Source of the DNA: Quercus robur
Taxonomy: Eukaryota > Streptophyta > Magnoliopsida > Fagales > Fagaceae
Length of the DNA stretch: 64,000 nt
Reading direction: 5' to 3'
NCBI RefSeq assembly: GCF_932294415.1
Contig: NC_065537.1
Coordinates: 52,585,802-52,649,801, forward strand
Positions 22,901 through 32,424 of the stretch are shown here, one piece after another; positions within the stretch are counted from its first letter, which is position 1, and each line of letters begins with the position of its first letter. The notes beneath the pieces were generated by a model. It was not told the DNA's origin. It was given only the letters and a program-made list of their open reading frames with translations, and made no database searches. Both the position numbers and the translations under genes were made by a program.

Positions 22901-25269
22901 AGGTGCAGAAGCTCACTGGCATGATTGCGGCATTAAACCGGTTCATATCGCGATCGGCGGATCGATGTCGGCCTTTTTACCTCCTGATAAACAAGTGGAA
23001 AGAGTTCAAATGGTCAGAGGATTGCGTTCAGGCTTTCCAACAGCTTAAGGACTACCTGTCCCGACCACCCATCATGTCCAGCCCTGAGGCAGACGAGGTG
23101 TTGTTTGCCTACATCGCCGTAGCTCCCCACGCCGTAAGCCTGGTGCTAATACGGGATGATAATGGGGTGCAGCGACCGGTGTACTATGTGAGCAAATCAC
23201 TATATGAGGCCGAGATGCAATACCTACCTTTAGAAAAGGCAATTCTCGCGATAGTGCATGCAACCCGGAAGCTTCCTCATTATTTTCAGGCGCATACGGT
23301 CATCGTTCTAACTCAGCTTCCCCTTCGAGCCGTGCTTCGAAGCGCTGACTACACAGGAAGGATCGCCATGTGGAGTGCTCTTTTGGGGGCCTTTGATATT
23401 AAATATATGCCCAGACCCTCCGTCAAAGGACAGGTCCTCGCAGACTTGGTAGCCGAGTTTGCTGAGCCCTCTATAGAAACGATGACCAAGAAGAAAGACT
23501 TGGGTGGAAAATTGGTTGGCGCAGTTTCAGCCGAGGGGACCATGCATTGGAAGGTCTACGTGGATGGCGCGGCCAACCAGAGAGGATCAGGAGTTGGGAT
23601 AGTTTTAATATCGCCAGACGGCGCTGTCATTGAAAAATCGTTAAGACTCGGATTCTCGGCTACGAACAATGAAGCCGAATACAAAGCCTTACTTCAAGGG
23701 ATGGCAATGGTTCAAAGATTGGGTGGAAGAGTAATAGAAGCATTCTCGGACTCCAGATTAGTGGTTGGACAAGTGATGGGAGAGCTTGAAGCTCGAGATA
23801 CTAGGATGCAAGAGTATCTGGGACAAGTCAAACGGCTACAGACGAGTTTTGAATCCTTCAGTCTGACGCACATTTCCAGGAGCGTAAACACTCATGCAGA
23901 CTCGCTGGCCACTCTTGCCACGTCCTCGGCACGTAGTTTGCCACGAATGATCCTAGTCGAAGATCTAGTCAAGGCCAGTCCCATCAGCGGAAACCCGGCC
24001 CATGTCCATCAGATTAGACAGAGTCCTAGTTGGATGGACCCCATAAGGAATTTCCTCCAAGACGATATCCTCCCGGAAGAAAAACTAGAAGCCGAGAAGA
24101 TACGTAGAAATGCTCCTCGTTTCTGGCTATCAGAGAATCGCAAACTCTATCGGCGCTCCTACTCTGGACCGTACTTACTTTGCGTACATCCAGAAGAGTC
24201 CGAGTCTCTTCTTGAGGAGTTGCATGAGGGAGTATGTGGAAGTCACACCGGAGGAAGATTGCTGGCGCACAGGGCACTCACCCAAGGATATTAGTGGCCG
24301 AACATGCAGAGACAGGCCCAGGAATACGCTAAGAAGTGCGATCAGTGCCAAAGATTTGCCCCGAATATCCACCAACCCGGAGGGGTTCTCAACCCACTCT
24401 CCAGTCCATGGCCGTTCGCGCAATGGGGTCTTGATATTGTCGGGCCTTTCCCCAAGGCTGCGGGGAACAAGCGATACATAATAGTCGGAACCGATTACTT
24501 CACTAAATGGGTGGAGGTTGAACCTTTGGCCAACATCAGGGACGTGGATGCCCAGAAATTCATCTGGAAGAACATTATCACCCGCTTCGGAACTCCGAGA
24601 ACACTCATTTCCGACAATGGTCTTTAGTTTGACAGCAAGAATTTTAGAGAGTATTGCCGTGAATTTGGGATCATTAATCGATATTCCACCCCCGCATACC
24701 CCCAAGGAAATGGGCAAGTCGAGGCCGTAAACAAGGTCATAGTGAACGGATTGAAGAAAAGACTGGATGAGTCAAAGGGGAGATGGGTAGAAGAACTACC
24801 GCACGTCTTGTGGACCTATCGGACAACGCCGCGGCGTTCAACCGGTGAAACCCCCTTCTCAATGACTTATGGGGCTGAGGTTGTGCTTCCGATCGAGAAC
24901 AATTTCCCCACATTGAGGTCTAGCTCGTTTACCCCAAGCGATAACGATGAGTTGCTAGGAAGAAGTCTGGACCTAGCCGAGGAAAGAAGGGAAAAGGCCA
25001 CGATTCACATGGCCTATTATCACCAGAAGCTGAGACAAGGGTATGATGCTAACGTCAAATTACGGCCTCTGGGTCTAGGTGATCTCGTGATGAGGAAGAT
25101 TCTTGGCAGCGCAAAGAACCCCTCTTGGGGCAAGTTGGGGCCCAATTGGGAGGGACCATACCGTGTCACATCCGTGGCCGGAATAGGCGCCTACTACCTA
25201 GAAGATTTGGATGAAAAAGCTGTACCTCGACCATGGAATGTAAATAACCTCAGGAGGTATTATTATTAA
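19915..25269 (+). pseudogene. Gypsy gag-pol reading frame with four in-frame stops
   Basis: One phase runs from the ATG at 19915 to the TAA at 25267-25269 with no frameshift. It is cut by stops at 20845-20847 (TAA), 21952-21954, 24292-24294 and 24625-24627 (all TAG). Domains in order: gag (about 20380-20840); zinc knuckle CHYHQDHGHTTEDC (21142-21183); aspartic protease with DSGSA (Asp at 21556); RT with YIDD (22669-22680); RNase H (about 23080-23450); a second RNase H with YVDGAANQ and NNEAEY (about 23545-23940). The integrase has an HHCC finger (about 24217-24360) and a DD35E core (Asp 24433, Asp 24613, Glu 24721). The stop at 24625 lies just after the second catalytic Asp. The stop at 21952, between protease and RT, could be a family feature rather than a lesion; the others look like lesions. 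Confidence 0.92.
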
Positions 25270-25327
25270 TGAGAATGGCTTAGCATACGTTTTCTTTCAT
25301 GACTATCCGCCGCTTGCTGGTCTATGT

Positions 25328-25732
25328 GACAACTATTTATAAGTTTTAAACAGAACCTAAGTCCTGCATGGCTCCTCGGACCACAGACTTAGGGGAAATT
25401 AATACTTAAGACAACTATTTATAAGTTTTAAACAGAACCTAAGTCCTGCATGGCTCCTCGAACCACAGACTTAGGGGAAATTAATACTTAAGACAACTAT
25501 TTATAAGTTTTAAACAGAACCTAAGTCCTGCATGGCTCCTCGGACCACAGACTTTGGGGAAATTATTACTCATGACAATTCATGGTTTTAAACAGAACCT
25601 AAGTCCTGCATGGCTCCTCGGACCACAGACTTTGGGGAAATTATTACTCATGACAATTCATGGTTTTAAACAGAACCTAAGTCCTGCATGGTTCCTCTGA
25701 CCACAGACTTAACGGAAATTATTACCTATGAT
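25328..25732. repeat. Tandem repeat array, about 82-bp unit, five copies
   Basis: Units start at 25328, 25410, 25492, 25574 and 25652 (periods 82, 82, 82, 78). Each carries CAGAACCTAAGTCCTGCATG and CTCCTCGGACCACAGACTT with few changes. The array lies between pol and the antisense gene, the usual place for tandem arrays in Tat-type elements. Units 4 and 5 share variants (GACAATTCATGG), so the array grew by local duplication. Confidence 0.93.
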
Positions 25733-26062
25733 AGATTGGGAGATTATTACTTAAAGGAAATCATTTTTAAGGCGTGCGCGCAGTCTAGCACCATCGCAAC
25801 CGTCAAATGCGTAGCCCCAAGAACCCATTTTATTTTGACCAATTACCTGTATCCACATCGATTGCAAATGTTTAAAGAAGAGCGCTACTGACACACATCC
25901 GTAGTAAGCAAAACGAACATTTTATATTAATATACCGAGTACATTAGAAAGAGAGGTCCTTACAAAAAAAAGGGAAAAGTAAGATAACTCTCATTCAAAA
26001 AAAAAAAAATATATATATATATATATATATTAACTATTCACAAAGTTCGAAAGCCTAAAAGG
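25733..26062. other. Gypsy internal spacer
   Basis: Noncoding stretch after the tandem array, with an A run and (AT)n tract near 26000-26030. It would contain the 3' UTR of the antisense gene. No other feature seen. Confidence 0.5.
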
Positions 26063-28503
26063 CTAAGCCTTAGCAGGAGGATCTTCTTTCTGCTCGGGCT
26101 GAGGAAGAGGAACCTCGATGGTAGAGTCTGCGGCAGGATCCTCCGCCACACCAGGCACAGGGACGGCATCAGGCACCGCCAGGTCCTGCTCTGAAGCCGC
26201 TTGGGCGTCATCAGGATTCGCTCAGATCTCCCGAGGATAGAAGATGTTCTCGGGCAGTCTTAATGCCGAATCCGCAGGAACTCCTGCAGCGTCGAGAGCA
26301 TGAGCCCATGAAATGCCGCAGTACTCCCTGCATACCTCGGGGATCTCCTCGGATAGCCTGGCCTCCGTCTCTTCGGCCCCGAGCTGGCGAGCAGCATTCT
26401 TCTCGGCCTCTGTAGCCTCTCGGATCAGCTGGGCCTCCTCCTTGACCCGCCTCAGCTCATCCTCTACTTTTTGAAGGGCAGTCTTGAGATCCTGCACTGC
26501 CTGCCTCTCGGTGACGAGGTTAAGCTGTGTCGTGTACAGCTCTTTGCGCTGGTCCTCCGCCTGGGTCTCGGCGTTCTTCAAACCAGCCTCTGCACTTTTG
26601 CGCCGGTTCTCCGACTCCTTGAACTCGTCCGTGAGTCTAAGGTGATCGTGCTTGAGGGACCCCAAGGCTTTCTCCATCTCCGTCCGAGCCTGGGTCTCAG
26701 CCTCAGCCCGACTGCGGCTATCACGGCAAAACTCCTCAGCCACGAACACCTGCTGAGTAATCTGCGAACGAAACAAGAGTGCCTTAAAAGAAATCTAACA
26801 GGGGTAAGTAAATTAATAAAACAGTAAAAGGATTACTTACCATCGCGAGATCCCTTTTAAGGGATAGGAAGAGCTTGGACTGAGAGAACCGCCTATAGGC
26901 CTCCATGTCCCGAGGAAGAAGTAGGGGTTGCTCTAAGGCATCCGCCACGTACCCTGCCCGGCCTTGATTATACTCTTGGACCGAAGCATTGAAAGGGATG
27001 GCAACCCCATCCAGCTCCAACTTTGGGTCCCATGGACGAGGGGCAGCGCGCACTTCAGCCAGGTTCTCCTCATCCCGGTTCTCCGAGGAGTTACCCCTTC
27101 TGCTCCTTGGCGCCCGTGTGGTTTTTTGCTGCTTGGTCGGCTGGGCAGCCACCTCGCCTTCCTCAGGAGTGTCAACCGGCCTTTTCTTCTTCAGGTCCGG
27201 ATTGACCTTAAGGCCAGGGCCCGAGACGCCCTGGGGGATCACCGGGGGAAGGGTTTTGACCTGTGATGGAGTTGGTCCCTTCGATGACTGACCCTTCGAT
27301 GACTGACCTTTCCCTCGGGAGGACATCAGCTCCTTTAGAGATTTTCCTTTTCCTGCCATGGGCTCCGCCTCTTCGTCTGAAGTATCGTCCGAGCAAATAA
27401 CGATTGAGGGAACACCAACTGCAGAATGTTGGTCCTGCTCTGCTTCAGGATTAGAAAGCTCCACTAAGGGGTTTTGCTGAATTTCCTCCTCGAAGTAAAA
27501 CTTGTCTATCTCCTCCTCAAGGGAAAGACGAGATGATTCAGCTCCTTCTTCAACCAAAACAGCAGCGCCAGGCTCATTCACCGGAGGTAGCTGCTCTGCT
27601 AAGTAGGGATTTCTGACACCAGGCAACACAACTGGTGGCAGATCGTATTGAGCTAGGAACTCGTCCTGGGACACGTCAATCCTAGCCAGCCTCGGACTAC
27701 CAGCCCTTATAGCGTGACCGATTGCCTGGAAAGCGCTGCTCAGAGGTTGATAGCCCAGAACCAGATGGGCCGCACGCAACTGTCCGTCCTCGGAAACGTA
27801 AATCTCCGACCTAAGAAGATAGTTCAGCGCTGGCACGTTCACAAAGTTTATCCGAGGAGCGACATGAACTTTGTCTGCAAACAACCAAGAAAAGTGGGGT
27901 TAGTCCATGAAATTTTCCAATTACACAGAAAGCAAGAAAAAATAATAACCCCTTAATACTAAATCCTTTCCCAAAAAGGACCGATCCTAAAAACGCCGCA
28001 CCTGGGTTTCCTGCCCGAGTTGTACAATGAATACCGTCGAACCACTCCCCAAAAGCAATGAGGAAGTCATTCTTCATGGTCTTATTGGATACTGGGAGAC
28101 AAGAGATCAACCTAACGTCCTCGTTCCGGGATTTAAGATAATACCCATCATCCCCGAGGCGGTGACATTCGTACAGATAAGCCACATCGTGCCAGGTGAG
28201 GCCTAGATTCATCCGCTCGTCTAAGACGTCTACACAGCCTAGTATCTTGAGCATATTTGGGGCACACTGATACGGCGTCAACCTATGGTTGAACAGGTAT
28301 TCCCTTGTAATCCTACGCATGGGAAGTGTCATCCCTCCCTCTATAAAAGCAATCATGGGGATAACAACTTCTCCCTCAACTCTATCTGTCAATACTCCTT
28401 CAAAAGGACAGTACCGCAGCCCAACCCCCGGGGGAATGTGGTATTTCGCCCTAAAGGCTTCCATAGCGGCTGGAGTTTTTACTAATTTTTCGAATCTACC
28501 CAT
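26063..28503 (-). pseudogene. Antisense three-exon gene of the Gypsy element (PF04195-like)
   Basis: Predicted exons on the minus strand: 28503-28002, 27874-26841 and 26761-26063 (745 codons). All GT/AG sites keep phase (CCCAG|GTGC, GCAG|ACAAAG, ATG|GTAAGT, GCAG|ATTACT). Exon 1 starts MGRFEKLVKTPAAMEAFR and contains TPYQCAPNMLKILGCVDVL, the pattern of the plant 'putative gypsy type transposon' domain (PF04195). Exon 2 is acidic and Ser/Pro-rich, then basic. Exon 3 is a long predicted coiled coil (AEAETQARTEMEKAL onward). A TGA at 26222-26224 cuts the last 53 codons. An AG directly precedes the ATG (TTTCAG|ATGG), so a noncoding first exon is possible. Its role in the element is unknown; such accessory antisense ORFs are known in Tat-lineage elements. 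Confidence 0.8.
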
Positions 28504-28781
28504 CTGAAATGAACTGGGGAAATGAAAGTAAAGACCAAAAAGAAAAGTAGAGTCCGAGGAGGGAATTGAAACGGTGAGAAGAACGAAATGTACTGGTACC
28601 TTCACAAAACACTCAATGGGACGGCTGGAAATCTCTCTTGGACGAAACGCTTCACAAAAACGGCTACGGTGGCGTAACGGACGCAAGTGTTCATATATCT
28701 CTAGGATTCGATGGAGTTCTCTAGAGTCCTTTGAGGTTTGTGAAATGCAGATGAAAGAAGGAAGTGAACCCCTCTAACGTC

Positions 28782-28788
28782 TTATATA
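28782..28788 (-). promoter_or_regulatory. TATA box for the antisense gene
   Basis: GCTATATAAGACG on the minus strand lies about 280 bp upstream of the antisense ATG at 28503 and outside the LTR. It implies that the antisense transcript has its own promoter. Confidence 0.6.
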
Positions 28789-29033
28789 GCCGGGAGGAGA
28801 GAGAAAAGATCACCCCTGCCTAAAAATACGGGAAAGAACGATGGCCGTTCGATCCACGCCAAGCCGTTGGATGAAGGGAACATAACGCCTCCAGAAGTTA
28901 ATGGCCGCGCCTCGTAAATTGTAGCGCATCAAAAGTAACGGTCCGCACGCGCGCCACACGATCTCCTTATTTCCATCCTCTCACAAACATCAAAACCCCG
29001 CTTCTCTCCTCGGAGGGAGGTAAAAACCGGAGT

Positions 29034-29046
29034 TTTGAGGGGCTAT
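29034..29046 (+). promoter_or_regulatory. Polypurine tract region
   Basis: TGAGGGGCTAT directly precedes the 3' LTR. The GAGGGG core is a short candidate plus-strand primer; it is interrupted by CTAT before the LTR. Confidence 0.45.
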
Positions 29047-29726
29047 TGTGGGGCCCGGCCCAAAAATAATGGGCTATTCCAAACTCAGGCCCGTCCGAGG
29101 AGCGTCCTGTCCGAAGAGAAGCCTCATATGAAGCATTACTCCATCCCAATAGCGCCAAGGAAACCTGTCCGAGGAGTAACTCCTCCTCGGACATCACGAA
29201 GCCCAGACGAGGAACTTTCCCCAGCCATTTCAGCTCATCTTCCCAACATATAAAATGAATAAAATCCAAAATATCTCATGGAAGGCTACCACCACATTAA
29301 TTGCGCCCCAACCACCCTCTTGGCCGCATTAATGAGGAAAAGACCCCTGAACAGTACCACCTTCGCCTCTGCAACTCACAAAGGGACTGATGAGGGCGTC
29401 TGATAGGACAGGTGCTCAAATGGATGCTTAGATGATCAACAGGTGTAAGGTTGAGATGAAAGGAAGAGAACTATATAATGTAGTGGAGTCCCTCAAAGAA
29501 GGGGACGAAAGAATTGTATCAGGAACTGAAGAAATAGAATCATACGTGAGAAATCCATTCTTGTGCTTTTATTTCTTTTTGCAAACAGTACAGTCCATGC
29601 ATCAGACCTAATAGGTTCACTGAGGCTAAGTTCTTTGACCCATCCTCTACAAATATTTATTGTGGGTTGTGCTTTGGGCCAAGGCCTGATCAACAGAAGT
29701 TGGGCCAGGGAAATCGTGCAACTACA
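29047..29726 (+). repeat. 3' LTR of the Gypsy element
   Basis: 680 bp, matching the 5' LTR except six substitutions by eye. It is followed by the right target duplication AGTAC (29727-29731). Confidence 0.96.
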
Positions 29727-29731
29727 AGTAC

Positions 29732-31018
29732 CTTACAGTAAAACGTCCCCTAAATTCATGAAATAATTTGAGGGAGAGATATGAGTTCCAAAAGAACTTA
29801 ATCATCCCATAAGTTTATGCATCAAAAGTTGCACGATTTAAAGTTCCAAAAAAAACTTAATGTCGCAATAGCTTATGCACCAGAAGTTGCAAGATTTTAA
29901 TGGTGCACCTGAAGTTGCAATAATTTAAAAGTCTAAGATATGAAGTAGATGTTGTTTTAATTCCGCTGTGGATTTCATGTATAAGATGCATGTGTATTTC
30001 AACACCCAAATTGTGCGAATTTGATTGATAAAATTGTTTGAGTGTATATTATGCAGTCGTATGTTACATCCCAAATTAAGTATTTTACTAACTAGATCTT
30101 AGGTTTATAAGTAATTACAAGAAGTTCAAATTGCAATTTAACTAGTCCATTTAGGGTATGATATAGTTAGCACTTTCCTCGGGTCATTACATTGGTATTA
30201 TGTAGGCATGTGTTGAGTCCTATATTAAGTGTTTACTATATGGATCTTAGGTTTAAAAGATCTCAATTGCAATTTTATTAGACCTTTTAAGTTATAAGGT
30301 TAAATGTAGTTAGCTCTTTTTTCACATCGATATATTTGTATTGTGAGAATGGATAATTTTAATTATTTGAAAACTATAGGTATTGATGATGCGCGCATCA
30401 AAACCAATATTGTGCATGTGAGTTAGTATTATTAGAGATCTATTAGCCCAATAGAAGGATTGGGCTTGGGCTTATATATATTGAAGGATTGAACTTGGGC
30501 CTATGATATTGGGCTAATATATCTCTAACAAGTAAGATATGTGTTTACATATGTTTACGATACTAGAAAGCAATAAAGGGACAATGGGATTCTTTAGTTG
30601 GTGAATGTTGTCTTTGAAACTTCATGTGTGAGAAAAAAATAAAAACGTGGTATAGGTTTTTAAAGGAAGAAGAGTTGATATTGTTGAATCTTCTTTGCAT
30701 GCAGTCAAACTTTCCAACTTGTAGCTAGGTGATAATTTTAATTCGTCTCTTTGACTTTGAAGTGAAGTATAGGTTGGTTTTCTATTTAAGACTTCCTACG
30801 ATATGTATCAAGCATCCAACAAGTGCAAGTACGAAAGCAAAATACAAGTGTATATAAGGAATAAGAAAGCAAAGAGTGAAATAGTGAATAGTGGTGTGTG
30901 TGTTTAACACAGTGCGTGTAATGTTAAAGTATCAATAAAACTTCTCTTTTATTGATTCCTCCTTTATGTTTTCTACTTGAGCATAGTGAGATTGTGTTTG
31001 ATAAGATACTTGCTTCTT
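29732..31018. other. AT-rich intergenic stretch with degenerate repeats and a palindrome
   Basis: No gene. Repeated blocks: AAGTTGCA motifs at 29820-29930; two loosely similar units of about 140-170 bp at 30060-30350 (GATCTTAGGTTTA, CAATT(G)CAATTTT); and a 22-bp-arm palindrome at 30432-30528. From 30780 to 31018 the sequence has LTR-like features (CTATTTAAG, polyadenylation-like AATAAA) but no confirmed ends. Confidence 0.5.
30432..30528. repeat. Inverted repeat with 22-bp arms
   Basis: The arm 30432-30453 is the reverse complement of 30507-30528 with one mismatch; both contain TATTAGCCCAATA read in opposite directions. The 53-bp spacer repeats GGGCTTGGGC-like motifs. It could be a small MITE or part of an LTR end. 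Confidence 0.8.
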
Positions 31019-31269
31019 GATGTGACGCAAAACTTACAAGCATTATACACTAGAATTGAGTTTGATTTATAAACACTTGATTAGAAATGAAACCTTTCTT
31101 TGAATAGCCTTTCCAGAGAAATTTGTGAAATAAATCTTCTTTGACACATCAGAAAACTTTTACAAATAGTGCCTGCTTTCATGCAGTTTGTTCAATTCTT
31201 GTTACTCGCACTATTACAACTCAAAGAATTGAGAAATTACACTTGATTTCAACTCCAATATGAAAATCA

Positions 31270-31675
31270 ACTAAGAGTGTGTTTGGAAAAAATTAAAAAG
31301 TCAGCTTATTTTACTATTCGGCTTATTTTTGCTACTATTCATGGCTCCGTTACACTTTTTGGTACTATTCATAGGTCTCACTGTACTATTTTAGCTAACT
31401 TTTACCTTTATCTACAGTACTTTCAGCAAAAAAATTTCAATTTCAGTAAAATAAGTGGGTCCCAAACAGAATGCATTAATTTGGCTCCAAATTAAAAAGC
31501 CAAATTATTTTACTATTCAACTTATTTTTGCTACCATTTATGAGTTCTACTGCACTTTTTGATACTATTTATGAGTCCCACTGAACTATTTTAGCTCATT
31601 TTTACCTTTATCTACTGTACTTTCAGTAAAAAGTTTTCAGTTTCAACAAAATAAGTAGATCCCAAACAAATCCTA
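31270..31675. mobile_element. Tandem dimer of a MITE-like element
   Basis: Two copies of about 200 bp (about 31270-31465 and 31476-31672) share TTATTTTACTATTC, TTATTTTTGCTAC, TTTTACCTTTATCTAC, GTACTTTCAG and AAATAAGT followed by CCCAAACA. The two are diverged. They sit between the shared 3' flank (31019-31262) and the stop codon of the intact storage-protein gene. Confidence 0.65.
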
Positions 31676-31846
31676 AATATACCCTTTCCTTTATTTAGAG
31701 ACTAATGAATTCATTGTTGAGAACTTACATATTTTATTCATTATGCATAAAACCTAACATGTCCATAGATAGCCTTTAAATGAACATCACTGGCTAACAT
31801 CATCAAAGGTATGAGTTTACGAAAGCAATAACAAATAAAAATTACA

Positions 31847-32392
31847 TCATTGTAATGTCTTGATAAATTGAACAACAGCTTTGGCAGTATTGAGTGCTGC
31901 AAGAGGTCCAAATTTTAAAATTGCATTTCCTCCTGATTGTCCTCCGGCTAAATCTGATAACCCTCTGAATACTATCACTGGAGAACCATTTGACAAGCTT
32001 GTCTGAAAGAAGTGCCATTTTGTATTAGCTATTTCTCTATATAAAATAAGTTCCTATCAGGTTATCAAAGTGCGAAATGCATAGCCACTAATTTTGAACT
32101 AAAATCTACTCACATGAATAAATAAAAGCTTTTGTGTTTATCTTTAGGCTAACTTGGCCTTTTTTTTTTCTTTTTTTCTTTTTTTTTTAAAGATATAATA
32201 AGATTTAAAGTAATGCATTTGCTTTAAAATAATTGCTTTTTACCATCAAGTTAAGACATTAATTTTTTTTATTTCTTTTATGTAGGCATAATTCAATTTC
32301 AAGTCTCTTATTCAATTATGAGTATTTGTCAGTCGAACTAACTAAACCTACATTAGGCTAACTTAACATCCATGCAAAGGTTAAATTAAACT

Positions 32393-32424
<32 letters not shown>

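Larger units (their letters stand above)
19182..29726 (+). mobile_element. Complete Ty3/Gypsy retrotransposon, Tat-type
   Basis: A 10,545-bp element bounded by two 680-bp LTRs and flanked by AGTAC at 19177-19181 and 29727-29731. Order: 5' LTR, PBS, gag-protease-RT-RNase H-second RNase H-integrase in one frame, an array of about 82-bp tandem repeats, an antisense three-exon gene, a purine tract, 3' LTR. The second RNase H domain and the antisense PF04195-like gene place it in the Tat lineage. The LTRs differ at six positions by eye with no indels, so insertion was fairly recent. It cannot encode working proteins because of five in-frame stops. Confidence 0.95.

Noticed and set aside
26471..27291. 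Several plus-strand frames opposite the antisense gene
   Set aside because: Shadows of the exon 2 and exon 3 coding strand; composition mirrors the antisense gene.
27811..28686. A longer antisense frame starting near 28686
   Set aside because: Its first codon is TTG, not ATG, and the extra residues do not match the family; the ATG at 28503 is preferred.
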